Assembly: GCF_003002815.1 (NCBI RefSeq)
Contig: NZ_PVTF01000006.1
Span: forward strand, 124,001-188,000
Source of the DNA: Umezawaea tangerina
GTDB lineage: Bacteria; Actinomycetota; Actinomycetes; Mycobacteriales; Pseudonocardiaceae
Direction of reading: 5' to 3'
DNA length: 64,000 nt
Shown here: positions 41,838 to 50,925 of the stretch, piece by piece
How the letters are laid out: each line of letters begins with the position of its first letter
Position numbering within the stretch: position 1 is the first letter of the stretch
Notes under the pieces: model-generated
Seen by the model: only the letters and a program-made list of their open reading frames with translations
What the model was told of the DNA's origin: nothing
Databases searched by the model: none
Position numbers and translations under genes: made by a program

Positions 41838-42935
41838 TCACCCCTGCCTGGACGGCGCGCCCGTGCCGGGCAGCCGGACCGTGACGACGAGACCTCCGGT
41901 CGGGCGGGGCGCGAGCTTGAGGATCCCCTGGTGCGCCCGGACGACGCTGTGCACGATGGCCAGCCCGAGACCGACGCCCGCGTGCTCGTCTGCGCGCACC
42001 CGTTCCGCCCCGCGCTGGAAGGGTTCGGTGAGGGTGGGCACCAGGTCCGAGGGCATTGGGAGGCCGGTGTTCTCGACCCGCAGCACGCTCGCACCGTGCC
42101 TCGTCTCGGTGTGCACGACCACCGAACCGCCGGCGGGGAGGTTGTGCACGATGGCGTTCTGCACGAGGTTCGCCACCATCCGCAGCAGGAGCGCCGCGGA
42201 ACCGGCGGTGAACGTCGTGCAGCCGGTGACGTCGAGCGCGATCCCGCGCTGCTCGGCCAGCGGGAGCAGCGTCTCGGCCGCCTCCTCGGCGAGCAGCGAG
42301 AGGTCGACGGGCTCGCGGTCGAACGCGCCCCGGTCGCCGTGGCTGAGCAGCAGCAGGGCCTCGGTGAGGTCGATCGCCCGCGTGTTGGCGGTGTGCAGCC
42401 GGTCGAGGAGCTCACCCTGGTCCCGCTCGGGGTCGTTGCGGGCGACGTCGAGGAGCGTCCGCGAGATCGCCAGCGGGGTGCGCAGCTCGTGGGAGGCGTT
42501 CGCGGCGAACCTGCGCTGCTCGGCCACGTGGGACTCGAGCTGTTCGAGCATCGTGTCGAACGCGTCGGCGAGCGCGCGGAACTCGTCCTGCGGGCCCTCC
42601 ATCCGCAACCGGTGGGACAGCGACCCCTCTGCGGCCAGCCGGGCGGCGTCCGCGATCCGGGTGAGCGGGGCGAGCATCCGGCCCGCGAGGATCCATCCGC
42701 CGACCAGGCCGAACAGGAGCAGGGAGACCATCGCCACGGCCGCGGCCGGGAAGAAGATGCGCACCAGCAGGTACCGGTTGGGCGAGACCCCGAGCAGGCC
42801 CTTGTCGTTGTCGGGGACGAAGCGCAGCAGGTACGCCCACACCACCGCCATCAGCACGACACCCGCGACGAGGAGGAACCCGGCGTAGCTCACGGTCAGC
42901 TTCAGCCGCGCGCTGAGCCCCGGAGGCCTAGGCAC
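41838..42935 (-). CDS. HAMP-containing sensor histidine kinase (OmpR-type pair)
   Basis: A 365-residue kinase with two membrane helices (about 15-35 and 65-90) around a short outer loop, a HAMP domain (R-M-L-A-P-L-T-R-I-A-D-A-A), a HisKA box S-H-E-L-R-T-P-L-A-I near residue 155, and HATPase motifs (N-L-V-Q-N-A, G-L-G-L-A-I-V). The GTG start lies 8 nt inside the response regulator gene, so translation is coupled. It has the architecture of small antibiotic- or envelope-responsive kinases. Confidence 0.9.
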   Translation of the reverse strand: MPRPPGLSARLKLTVSYAGFLLVAGVVLMAVVWAYLLRFVPDNDKGLLGVSPNRYLLVRIFFPAAAVAMVSLLLFGLVGGWILAGRMLAPLTRIADAARLAAEGSLSHRLRMEGPQDEFRALADAFDTMLEQLESHVAEQRRFAANASHELRTPLAISRTLLDVARNDPERDQGELLDRLHTANTRAIDLTEALLLLSHGDRGAFDREPVDLSLLAEEAAETLLPLAEQRGIALDVTGCTTFTAGSAALLLRMVANLVQNAIVHNLPAGGSVVVHTETRHGASVLRVENTGLPMPSDLVPTLTEPFQRGAERVRADEHAGVGLGLAIVHSVVRAHQGILKLAPRPTGGLVVTVRLPGTGAPSRQG

Positions 42936-43602
42936 GGCTGCCGCCGGTGTCGATCCGGTAGCCGACGCCGGGCACCGTGGCGATGAGCCGCGGCTCGCCC
43001 AGCCGTTTGCGCAGCGAGGAGATGGTGATGCGGACGGCGTTGGTGAACGGGTCGGCGTTCTCGTCCCAGGCCCGCTCCAGCAGCTCCTCTGCGCTGACGA
43101 CACCGCCTTCGGCCGCGACCAGCACCTCCAGCACGGCGAACTGCTTGCGGGTGAGCGCGACGTAGTGCCCGTCGCGGAAGACCTCCCGGCGGAACGGGTC
43201 GAGGCGCAGGCCCGCGATCTCGCGGACCGGGGGCCGGGCGTGCGTGCGCCTGCGGTCGAGCGCCCGCAGCCGCATGACGAGCTCGCGGAGGTCGAACGGC
43301 TTGGTGAGGTAGTCGTCGGCGCCGAGCCCGAACCCGGACGCCTTGTCGTCGATCCGGTCGGCGGCGGTGAGCATCAGGATCGGGATGCCGCTGCCGGAGG
43401 CGACGATCCGCCGGGCGACCTCGTCGCCGGAGGGGCCGGGGACGTCGCGGTCGAGGATCGCGAGGTCGTAGGAGTTGACGCCGAGCAGCTCCAGCGCGGA
43501 GTCGCCGTCACCCGCGATGTCGGCGGCGATCGCCTCCAGCCGGAGGCCGTCGCGGACGGCCTCGGCCAGGTGGGGCTCGTCCTCGACGATCAGCACGCGC
43601 AT
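42928..43602 (-). CDS. OmpR/PhoB-type response regulator
   Basis: A 224-residue regulator with receiver domain (E-D-E near 9, acceptor Asp in L-A-I-L-D-R-D-V-P-G near 51, K in T-K-P-F near 103) and a winged-helix DNA-binding domain ending G-V-G-Y-R-I. A TAGGCT hexamer seven bases before the ATG suggests a leaderless start; an adjacent in-frame GTG is the alternative. It lies between its kinase and a Tat-exported beta-lactamase-fold protein that it may control. Confidence 0.92.
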   Translation of the reverse strand: MRVLIVEDEPHLAEAVRDGLRLEAIAADIAGDGDSALELLGVNSYDLAILDRDVPGPSGDEVARRIVASGSGIPILMLTAADRIDDKASGFGLGADDYLTKPFDLRELVMRLRALDRRRTHARPPVREIAGLRLDPFRREVFRDGHYVALTRKQFAVLEVLVAAEGGVVSAEELLERAWDENADPFTNAVRITISSLRKRLGEPRLIATVPGVGYRIDTGGSRA

Positions 43603-43724
43603 CACCCGAGCCTAGGTGGCGCGGCCTATCGCCGACGTATGTGGACCGGCCGCGCCACCCGTCGTGGTGAAGGGTCCTCCCCGGTGGGACGGGGACATCG
43701 TCCACAGAGGACACCAGTGCTGGG

Positions 43725-44963
43725 TCAGTACCGCCCGGTGACGGCCTGCGCCTCCTGCTGGAGGATCTTCTGCAACGGCGCGTCGTCGCTGTTGCTCAGG
43801 ACGACGCCGACCCAGTCGGTGTGCGGGTAGACGTTCCAGCTGGCGCCGCTGCCGGGGTTGACGCCCGCGCGCCCCCACAGCCACTGGCCCCCGACGATCG
43901 CGACCGCCATCAGGTAGGCGCCGAACGAGGTGTCGACCGAGGTGGCCAAGGAGGCGGCCCGGCCGCCTTCGGGCTGCGGACCGTGGGGGACCTTGGCCGC
44001 GGTCAGCACTTCGCCGTAGGGGCGCTCCAGCACCGTGCCGTCGTGGATCGCGCGCGCGAACCTGACCAGGTCCGGCGCGGTGGCGAAGCCGTCGTAGTCG
44101 ATGAAGGCCCGGCCGGGGTTCTTGTCCAGCTCGTAGGGGAACGGGCTGCCCTGGTCCAGGTTGCGCACGGCGTCCACCTGGCCGCCGTCGGCCACCGTCA
44201 TGTACGAGTGCGCGATGTGCTCGTCGGTGAGCCACTGCGGCCTGGTGTAGAACGCCGAGCCGGTCATGCCCGCGCGCCGGAAGACGTTCTCCTCCACGTA
44301 GTCCCAGTAGGTCATGCCGGTGACGGCCTCGACGATCTGGACGGGGATGGCGAAGTTCGCGCCGGAGTGGCCGTCGGTACCGGTGCCGGGAGCGGCGACG
44401 AGCTCGGCCTGCCGGGTCCACCGCTCGTGGTGCTCGCGCACCTCGTCCCGGCTGGTGAAGACGCGGTGCGGGTCCTGCTCCGGGGTCCGCAACCCGGAGG
44501 TGTCGGTGAGCATGTGGTGGACGGTCACCTGGTCGGCGATCTCGGGGGCGAAGCCCGTCAGGTGCGCGCCCACCGTGTCCGTCAGCTTCAGCCTGCCCTC
44601 CTGCACGAGCCGCAGGACGGCCACCGCGCAGAACGGCTTGGCCGCCGAGCTGAGGCTGACCGCGATCCCCTCGTGGTTGCGGATCCCCTTCTCCCGGTCG
44701 GCCATGCCGTAGCTGCGGGACAGCACCGTGCGCCCGCGGTGCGACAGCAGCACCACCCCGGAGAACCTGCCCTCGGCGGCCAGCCGTGCCACGTACCGGT
44801 CGTAGGCGCCACCTGGCAACGTGTCCGGCGGCGGGCCCGCCGGTTCCGCGTGGCCGGTACCGGTGCCCACCAGCGGCATCCAGGTCGCCGCACCGACCGC
44901 CGCCAACCCGCCCCACCCGAGCAGCCGCCGCCTGCCGACACCGCCCGCGGAGTCCGACCCCAT
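43725..44963 (-). CDS. Tat-exported beta-lactamase-fold serine hydrolase
   Basis: A 412-residue protein with a twin-arginine signal (G-R-R-R-L-L-G-W-G-G, then a hydrophobic segment and A-x-A). S-x-x-K is S-A-A-K near residue 105. The second motif, normally Y-x-N, reads S-G-A-N, and the H-x-G region reads W-G-R-A-G, so two of three class C elements are atypical. It may be an esterase or a peptide-binding relic rather than a lactamase. The ATG with GAAGGGG eight bases upstream is preferred over a GTG two codons earlier. Its promoter region holds a GCGTATC/GATACGC dyad. Confidence 0.85.
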   Translation of the reverse strand: MGSDSAGGVGRRRLLGWGGLAAVGAATWMPLVGTGTGHAEPAGPPPDTLPGGAYDRYVARLAAEGRFSGVVLLSHRGRTVLSRSYGMADREKGIRNHEGIAVSLSSAAKPFCAVAVLRLVQEGRLKLTDTVGAHLTGFAPEIADQVTVHHMLTDTSGLRTPEQDPHRVFTSRDEVREHHERWTRQAELVAAPGTGTDGHSGANFAIPVQIVEAVTGMTYWDYVEENVFRRAGMTGSAFYTRPQWLTDEHIAHSYMTVADGGQVDAVRNLDQGSPFPYELDKNPGRAFIDYDGFATAPDLVRFARAIHDGTVLERPYGEVLTAAKVPHGPQPEGGRAASLATSVDTSFGAYLMAVAIVGGQWLWGRAGVNPGSGASWNVYPHTDWVGVVLSNSDDAPLQKILQQEAQAVTGRY

Positions 44964-45063
44964 GGTCACAGCCCCTTCCCGTCGGCGGACCGGCCCGCGC
45001 GCCGCCCGGACGGGGACGCGCCGCGGTCCGCACCCCCACCCAAGAGGGGGTGCTGTTGCCGCG

Positions 45064-45096
45064 GCGTATCCGGATTTCTATACGGCCGCGATACGC
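45064..45096. promoter_or_regulatory. Inverted repeat GCGTATC...GATACGC with -10-like TATACG
   Basis: Seven-base arms 19 nt apart enclose CTATACGG, in the 287-bp divergent spacer between the Tat-exported hydrolase and the glucosidase. Probably the operator/promoter of the hydrolase; assignment is by position only. Confidence 0.45.
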
Positions 45097-45160
45097 CTGG
45101 TCACGGTGCGTGAGTGGCCGCCTGGTGCGGGGTGGCGGGGAGGGCGACCTGGCGGCGGGC

Positions 45161-45174
45161 ACAAGTCGACTTGT
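45161..45174. promoter_or_regulatory. 14-bp palindrome upstream of glucosidase
   Basis: ACAAGTCGACTTGT is a perfect palindrome with a CG centre, 77 bp before the GH13 start. LacI-family sugar regulators favour CG-centred palindromes of this size. No LacI gene is present in the window. Confidence 0.5.
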
Positions 45175-45250
45175 CGAGCGAGTCGACACTCAGGTGTTCG
45201 ACCACGGCCCCGGCAGGGCATCCTGATCACCAACCCACAGGAGGATGCCG

Positions 45251-46960
45251 ATGACCGACCAGCCGAACGCCCCTTGGTGGACCTCAGCCGTCGTCTACCA
45301 GGTGTACCCGCGCAGCTTCGCGGACTCCACGGGAGACGGGATCGGCGACCTCGTCGGCATCACGTCGCACCTGGACCACCTGCGGCGGCTCGGGGTGGAC
45401 GTGGTCTGGCTGTCGCCGATCTACCTGTCGCCGCAGGCCGACAACGGGTACGACATCTCCGACTACCAGGCCGTCGACCCGGTGTTCGGCACGCTGGAGG
45501 ACTTCGACCGGCTGCTCGCCGAGACGCACGCGCGCGGCATGCGGCTCGTCATGGACCTGGTGGTCAACCACAGCTCCGACGAGCACCCGTGGTTCGTGGA
45601 GTCGCGCTCCTCCAAGGACAACCCCAAGCGCGACTGGTACTGGTGGCGGCCCGCGCGCGAGCCGTTCGCCGCGGGCGAGCCGGGCGCGGAGCCGACCAAC
45701 TGGGAGTCGTTCTTCTCCGGTCCGTCGTGGACGCTCGACGAGACCACCGGCGAGTACTACCTACACCTGTTCGACCGCAAGCAGCCGGACCTCAACTGGG
45801 AGAACCCCGAGGTGCGCGCGGCCGTGCACGAGATGATGCGGTGGTGGCTGGACCGCGGGGTCGACGGCTTCCGGATGGACGTCATCAACCTGATCTCCAA
45901 GGACCCCGCGCTGCCCGACGGCGCCACCACGGGAGCGGGCGGCCTCGGCAACGGCTTCCCGCACTACGCCACCGGCCCGCGCGTGCACGAGTTCATCCAG
46001 GAGATGCGCCGCGAGGTGTTCGACGGCCGCGAGGGGGCCTTCCTGACCGTCGGCGAGATGCCCGGCGTGACCTGGGAGGACGCCCGGCTGTTCACCGATC
46101 CGGCCCGCGGTGAGCTGGACATGGTGTTCCAGTTCGAGCACGTCTCCCTCGACCACGGCCCCGGCGGCAAGTTCGACCCCAAGCCGCTGGACCTGCGCGA
46201 CCTGAAGGCGTCGCTGGGGCGGTGGCAGACCGCGCTCGCCGACACCGGGTGGAACAGCCTCTACTGGAACAACCACGACCAGCCGCGGGTGGTCTCCCGG
46301 TTCGGCGACGACGACCGGTGGTGGCGCGAGTCGGCGACCGCGCTGGCCACGGTGCTGCACCTGCACCGCGGCACGCCCTACGTCTACCAGGGCGAGGAGC
46401 TGGGCATGACCAACGCCCCGTTCGCCACCGTGGACGACCTGCGCGACGTCGAGTCCCTCAACCACTACCGCGCGAGCGTCGAGGCCGGTCAGGACCCCGG
46501 CGAGGTGCTGAAGGCGCTGCGCGCGATGGGCCGCGACAACGCCCGCACGCCGATGCAGTGGGACGCCTCGGCCAACGCCGGGTTCGGCGACGGCACGCCG
46601 TGGCTCGCGGTGAACCCGAACCACGAGTGGCTCAACGCCGCCGCCCAGTACGACGACCCGCGCTCGGTGTTCCACCACTACCGGGCGCTGATCGAGCTCC
46701 GGCACACCCTCCCCGTGGTGGCCGTCGGCGACTTCACGATGCTGCTGGCCGACCACCCGCACGTGTACGCCTACGAGCGGTCGCTCGACGGCACCCGGCT
46801 GCTGGTCGTGGCGAACCTGCACGGCACGGAGCAGACCTGCGAGGTCGATCCGGTGTGGGACGACGCCGACGTCGTGCTGACCAACTCCGAGCAGGGCAGG
46901 ATCGAGGGGGGTCGGGTGGCGCTGCGTCCGTGGGAGGCGTTCGTCCGCCGGCTCTCCTGA
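45251..46960 (+). CDS. GH13 alpha-glucosidase (oligo-1,6-glucosidase type)
   Basis: A 569-residue intracellular enzyme with no signal peptide. It has the four GH13 blocks: D-L-V-V-N-H near residue 102, G-F-R-M-D with nucleophile D210, V-G-E-M with acid/base E269, and N-N-H-D with D343. The start V-Y-Q-V-Y-P-R-S-F-x-D-S is typical of maltase or isomaltase. The second ATG, six bases after AGGAGG, is chosen because the first ATG has no spacing. It hydrolyses terminal glucose from alpha-linked oligosaccharides taken up by the cell. No transporter genes are attached. Confidence 0.93.
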   Translation: MTDQPNAPWWTSAVVYQVYPRSFADSTGDGIGDLVGITSHLDHLRRLGVDVVWLSPIYLSPQADNGYDISDYQAVDPVFGTLEDFDRLLAETHARGMRLVMDLVVNHSSDEHPWFVESRSSKDNPKRDWYWWRPAREPFAAGEPGAEPTNWESFFSGPSWTLDETTGEYYLHLFDRKQPDLNWENPEVRAAVHEMMRWWLDRGVDGFRMDVINLISKDPALPDGATTGAGGLGNGFPHYATGPRVHEFIQEMRREVFDGREGAFLTVGEMPGVTWEDARLFTDPARGELDMVFQFEHVSLDHGPGGKFDPKPLDLRDLKASLGRWQTALADTGWNSLYWNNHDQPRVVSRFGDDDRWWRESATALATVLHLHRGTPYVYQGEELGMTNAPFATVDDLRDVESLNHYRASVEAGQDPGEVLKALRAMGRDNARTPMQWDASANAGFGDGTPWLAVNPNHEWLNAAAQYDDPRSVFHHYRALIELRHTLPVVAVGDFTMLLADHPHVYAYERSLDGTRLLVVANLHGTEQTCEVDPVWDDADVVLTNSEQGRIEGGRVALRPWEAFVRRLS

Positions 46961-47000
46961 CACGATGGGTGTCACAGCGGACCGACGGAGGGGCAGTGCG

Positions 47001-48239
47001 ATGCCGAAGAACTGGGCTGGCAACGTCGTGTTCTCCACCGGGCACCTGGAGGCGCCGACCTCCGCGGGCGGCCTGCGCGACCTGGTCGCCGGGGCCGACC
47101 GGGTCCACGTGCTCGGCGCCGGGCACTCGTTCAGCCGGATCGCCGACACGACCGGCACGCTGGTCACGTTGCGGGACATGCCGGACGTGTTCGACGTGGA
47201 CACGAGCGCGGGCACGGTCCGCGTCGGCGCGGGCGTGCGGCTGGCCGAGCTGGCGGCCCGGCTGCACGAGCGCGGGCTGGCGCTGCACAACATGCCCTCG
47301 CTGCCGCACATCACGGTCGCGGGCACCATCACCACGGCGACCCACGGGTCCGGCGACACCAACCCCTCCCTGGCCAGCGCCGTCCGCTCGGTCGACCTCG
47401 TCACCGCCGACGGCTCGACGCTCACCCTCGCCGAGGGAGACGACCGCCTGGACGGGGCGGTCGTCTCCTTCGGCGCGCTCGGCGTCATGACCGCCGTGGA
47501 GCTCGCCGTCGTGCCCGCGTTCGAGGTCGAGCAGCGGGTCCACGAAGGACTCGCCTGGTCGGTGCTGTTCGACCACTCCGCCGAGCTGTTCGCCCAGGCG
47601 TACAGCGTCAGCGTGTTCACCGACTGGCAGGGCAGCTGCTCGGCGTGGGTCAAGCGCCGCGTCGACGACCACGCCCCGGACCTCGCGTGGGCGGGCACGC
47701 ACCCGGCGGACGGGCCGCGCCACCCGATCCCCGGCATCTCCGCCGAGCACTGCACCCCGCAGCTCGGTGAGGTGGGGCCGTGGCACGAGCGCCTGCCGCA
47801 CTTCCGCCCGGAGTTCACCCCGAGCGTCGGCGCCGAGCTCCAGTCGGAGTACATGGTGCCGCGGGCGCACGCCGGTGAGGCGGTGCGGGCGGTGCACGAG
47901 CTGGGGTCGGTGATCGGCCCGGTGCTGCAGACCGCCGAGATCCGCACGGTCGCGCCGGACCGGTTCTGGCTCAGCTTCGCCTGCGGCAGGCCCAGTCTGG
48001 CGTTCCACTTCACCTGGGTGCCGGACCCGGCCGCCGTCCGGCCGGTGCTGGCCCGCATCGAGGAGGCGCTGGCGCCGTGGGCGGTCCGGCCGCACTGGGG
48101 GAAGCTGTACGAGGCGGGCGCGGAGGTGCTGGCGCCGCGGTACGAGCAGTGGTCGGCGTTCGCGGGTCTGCTCACCGACCTCGACCCGGAGGGCAAGTTC
48201 CGCAACGAGGCCGTGGACGGGCTGTTCCCGCGACCGTGA
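47001..48239 (+). CDS. VAO-family alditol/aldonolactone oxidase
   Basis: A 412-residue FAD oxidase. The FAD domain has V-L-G-A-G-H-S-F-S-R-I-A-D-T with the His expected to carry covalent FAD, and I-T-T-A-T-H-G-S-G. The C-terminal half ends R-P-H-W-G-K-L-Y, as in D-arabinono-1,4-lactone oxidases and Streptomyces alditol oxidase (AldO). Length and both motifs fit AldO, which oxidises xylitol or sorbitol and yields peroxide. GGAGGGG lies seven bases before the ATG. It follows the glucosidase by 40 bp and may be co-transcribed. Confidence 0.87.
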   Translation: MPKNWAGNVVFSTGHLEAPTSAGGLRDLVAGADRVHVLGAGHSFSRIADTTGTLVTLRDMPDVFDVDTSAGTVRVGAGVRLAELAARLHERGLALHNMPSLPHITVAGTITTATHGSGDTNPSLASAVRSVDLVTADGSTLTLAEGDDRLDGAVVSFGALGVMTAVELAVVPAFEVEQRVHEGLAWSVLFDHSAELFAQAYSVSVFTDWQGSCSAWVKRRVDDHAPDLAWAGTHPADGPRHPIPGISAEHCTPQLGEVGPWHERLPHFRPEFTPSVGAELQSEYMVPRAHAGEAVRAVHELGSVIGPVLQTAEIRTVAPDRFWLSFACGRPSLAFHFTWVPDPAAVRPVLARIEEALAPWAVRPHWGKLYEAGAEVLAPRYEQWSAFAGLLTDLDPEGKFRNEAVDGLFPRP

Positions 48240-48254
48240 CCCCGGCCGTCACGG
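48234..48254. terminator. Hairpin shared by convergent genes
   Basis: CCGTGAC and GTCACGG form a 7-bp stem around CCCGGCC, spanning the stop codons of the oxidase and the convergent decarboxylase. A compact bidirectional terminator is likely. Confidence 0.6.
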
Positions 48255-49655
48255 TCCCGCGGCGACGAGCCGGTCGACGAGCAGGTCGACGTCGGCGCGG
48301 GTGGTGCGGTAGTTGGTGACGCAGGCCCGCATGGCCGAGCGGCCGCGCACCGCCGCGGGACCGAGCAGGGCGGTGCCCTCGGCGGCCAGGCGGGCCAGCA
48401 CGGCGCTGTGGTCGGCGACCCCGCGGAAGCCGAAGCAGACGGCGGTCAGCTCGACCGGGGCCAGCAGTTCGAGGGTCGGTTCGGCCTCGATCCGGCGGGC
48501 TAGGTGCCGGGCGAGCTCCAGGGTCCCCCCGATGGCGGTGCGGAAGGCGTCCACGCCGAACACCCGCAGGGCGGCCCAGACCTTCAGCGCCTTGAAGTCG
48601 CGGGAGAGCTGCGGGCCGTGGTCCATGTAGTCGGTCATCAGCGGGTCGGCGGCGACGGTCAGGTAGGAGGAGCTGAACGCGAACGCCGAGCGCAGCTTGG
48701 CGGCGTCGCGGACCAGCAGGCAGCCCGCTTCGAGCGGGGCGAACAGGAGCTTGTGCGGGTCGAGGCTGATCGAGTCGGCGCGGGCGCACCCCGCGAGGAG
48801 GTCGCGCTTCTCCTCGCACAGCAGGAAAAGCGCGCCGTACGCGCCGTCCACGTGCAGCCACAGGTCCTCGGCGGCGCACAGGTCGGCGATCGGGTCGAGC
48901 GGGTCGACCGAGCCGGTCGTGGTGGTGCCGGAGGTGGCGACGACGCAGAACGGGCGCAGGCCCGCCTCCCGGTCGGCGGCGACCATCGCGGCCAGCGCGT
49001 CGACCCGCAGTCGGTAGCGGTCGTCCACGGGGACGTGCCGGACGTGGTCCAGGCCGAGCCCGAGGACCGCCGCCGCCTTGTCGACGCTGCGGTGCGCCTC
49101 GGCCGAGGTGTACACGACCAGGGGCGCGGGCTGTCCTTGCAGGCCGACGGACCGGAAGTCCGGCGCGCGGTCGTGCAGGGCGACGGCCAGCCCGGACAGG
49201 GTGGCGAGCGAGCCGCCGCCGGTGAGGACCCCGTCCGCTCCGGCCGGGTAGCCGACCACGTCGCCCAGCCAGGTCAGCACCGAGCGCTCGACCACGCTCG
49301 CGGCGGGCGAGAGCTGCCAGAAGTTGCAGTTCTGGTTGATGGCCGCGGCGACGGCCTCGGCGTACGGGCCGATGCCGGTGGGCGGGCCCTGGACGTAGGC
49401 GAGGAAGCGCGGGTGCGCGACGGTCGTGGAGTTCGGCAGGATCCGGTCGGTGATCTCGTCGAACAGCGCGTCGACGCCGATCCCCTTGGCGGGCATGGGC
49501 GTGCGCAGCAGCTCGGTGAGCAGGTCGCGGTCGAGGTCGGGCACGATCGGCGCCTTCCGCAGGCCGCGCTCGTGGTCGTCGAGCAGGGTCAGCAGGCGGT
49601 CGCCCGCCCTTCGTCGTTCCTCGGCGTCCAACGCCAGCACGGGGGTGTCGTCCAT
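48249..49655 (-). CDS. PLP-dependent aromatic/L-amino acid decarboxylase
   Basis: A 468-residue group II decarboxylase. H-P-R-F-L-A-Y is near residue 77, T-S-A-E-A-H-R-S near 180, H-V-D-G-A-Y-G near 270, and the PLP Lys is K302 in S-L-D-P-H-K. The family removes CO2 from Trp, Tyr, DOPA or related amino acids to give amines. The length agrees with bacterial aromatic amino acid decarboxylases. It is divergent from an Lrp/AsnC regulator with 80 bp between starts, so an amino acid probably induces it. Confidence 0.92.
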   Translation of the reverse strand: MDDTPVLALDAEERRRAGDRLLTLLDDHERGLRKAPIVPDLDRDLLTELLRTPMPAKGIGVDALFDEITDRILPNSTTVAHPRFLAYVQGPPTGIGPYAEAVAAAINQNCNFWQLSPAASVVERSVLTWLGDVVGYPAGADGVLTGGGSLATLSGLAVALHDRAPDFRSVGLQGQPAPLVVYTSAEAHRSVDKAAAVLGLGLDHVRHVPVDDRYRLRVDALAAMVAADREAGLRPFCVVATSGTTTTGSVDPLDPIADLCAAEDLWLHVDGAYGALFLLCEEKRDLLAGCARADSISLDPHKLLFAPLEAGCLLVRDAAKLRSAFAFSSSYLTVAADPLMTDYMDHGPQLSRDFKALKVWAALRVFGVDAFRTAIGGTLELARHLARRIEAEPTLELLAPVELTAVCFGFRGVADHSAVLARLAAEGTALLGPAAVRGRSAMRACVTNYRTTRADVDLLVDRLVAAGP

Positions 49656-49735
49656 GGGAGCAACACTAGGGAAGACGATGCGGCACGCGATGCCAAGTTC
49701 CACTCCTGAATGTCGTCTGGTTAGCATCTTCTGCC

Positions 49736-50179
49736 ATGGACAAGGTCGATCGCGCAATCATCGCCCACCTGCGCCAGGACGGTCGGTTGACCAACACCGA
49801 ACTGGCCGACCGGGTGGGCCTGTCACCGTCGCCGTGCCTGCGCCGGGTGCGCGCGCTGGAGCAGGAGGGCGTGATCACCGGGTACCACGCCGAGGTGGAC
49901 CCGGCCGCGCTCGGCCGCGGGTTCCGGGTGCTGCTGCACATCGACATGGCGGTCCAGGACCGGGCGACGATCGAGGCGTTCGAGGCGGAGGTGGGCTGGA
50001 TCGACGCGGTGGTCGAGTGCCTGCGCATGTTCGGCCAGCCCGACTACCAGCTGTGGGTGGCGGTGGCCGACCTGGCCGCCTACGAGCAGCTCTACATGGC
50101 GACGCTCACCGGGCTGCCCGGTGTGGCGCGCACCAACTCGCAGTTCCCGATGAAGGTCGTGAAGCGGGCCGCGGGCTGA
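49736..50179 (+). CDS. Lrp/AsnC-family regulator
   Basis: A 147-residue regulator. An N-terminal HTH reads L-T-N-T-E-L-A-D-R-V-G-L-S-P-S-P-C-L-R-R-V (20-42), followed by G-V-I-T-G-Y and the RAM ligand domain (residues 65-145). It binds amino acids and DNA as an octamer-type assembly. Its divergent position next to the decarboxylase is the usual arrangement for local control of a catabolic gene by its substrate. Confidence 0.92.
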   Translation: MDKVDRAIIAHLRQDGRLTNTELADRVGLSPSPCLRRVRALEQEGVITGYHAEVDPAALGRGFRVLLHIDMAVQDRATIEAFEAEVGWIDAVVECLRMFGQPDYQLWVAVADLAAYEQLYMATLTGLPGVARTNSQFPMKVVKRAAG

Positions 50180-50254
50180 GCGCAACCGGTAGCCGACCGC
50201 CTTCTGTGGTCGAATCGACGCGACCCACCACGTCGAACACCTGGGATGCCACCG

Positions 50255-50893
50255 ATGCCCGAGCACACCGACATCGCCTGCCTGGCCGTGCTGTTCGACT
50301 GCGACGGGGTGCTGGTGGACTCCACCGCCGACGGTGAGGCCGCGTGGCGCCGGTGGGCGGGCGAGTACGGAGTGGACGAACACCGGGTGCTGGACGGCCT
50401 GCACGGCCGCCGCTCCCCCGACACCGTCGCCCTGTTCCTGCCCGAACACCTGCGCGCCGAGGCCCTGGCCCGCATCGAGACGATCGAGATCGCGGGCGCC
50501 ACCGGCACCAAGCCGATCGCGGGCGCGGCGGACCTGCTCGCGTCGCTCCCGGACAACTGGGCCGTCGTCACGTCCGCGTCCCCGGCGCTGCTGCACGCCC
50601 GGATCACCGCGGCCGGGCTGCCGGTCCCGCCGGTCGTCATCACCGGAACCGACGTCGGGCGCGGGAAACCGGCACCCGACGGCTACCTGGAGGCCGCGCG
50701 CAGGCTCGGGATCCCGATCACCGAGTGCGTGGTCGTGGAGGACAGCGTCGCGGGCGTCCAGGCGGGACTCGAGGCGAAGGCGCTGCACGTGCTCGGGGTC
50801 GGGTCGGGGCACGCCACGTTCCGGGCGGACAGCGTCGTGGAGGACCTGGCGGACGTCACGTGGACCGGCAAGGCCCTCCGCATCCCCGCCTGA
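50255..50893 (+). CDS. HAD-superfamily phosphatase/phosphomutase
   Basis: A 212-residue HAD subfamily IA protein. Motif I is F-D-C-D-G-V-L-V-D-S, motif II T-S-A-S, motif III Lys is in G-K-P-A-P-D-G-Y, and motif IV is V-E-D-S-V-A-G. The Asp after the nucleophile is D-x-D, as in phosphatases and beta-phosphoglucomutases; glycerol-3-phosphatase-like sugar phosphatases share G-K-P-A-P. A second ATG three codons inside the first is used because GGGA lies eight bases ahead. It is monocistronic and convergent with the winged-helix gene. Confidence 0.88.
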   Translation: MPEHTDIACLAVLFDCDGVLVDSTADGEAAWRRWAGEYGVDEHRVLDGLHGRRSPDTVALFLPEHLRAEALARIETIEIAGATGTKPIAGAADLLASLPDNWAVVTSASPALLHARITAAGLPVPPVVITGTDVGRGKPAPDGYLEAARRLGIPITECVVVEDSVAGVQAGLEAKALHVLGVGSGHATFRADSVVEDLADVTWTGKALRIPA

Positions 50894-50925
50894 GTCCTCT
50901 TCGGACGGTCGATTCACCCGTCAGG

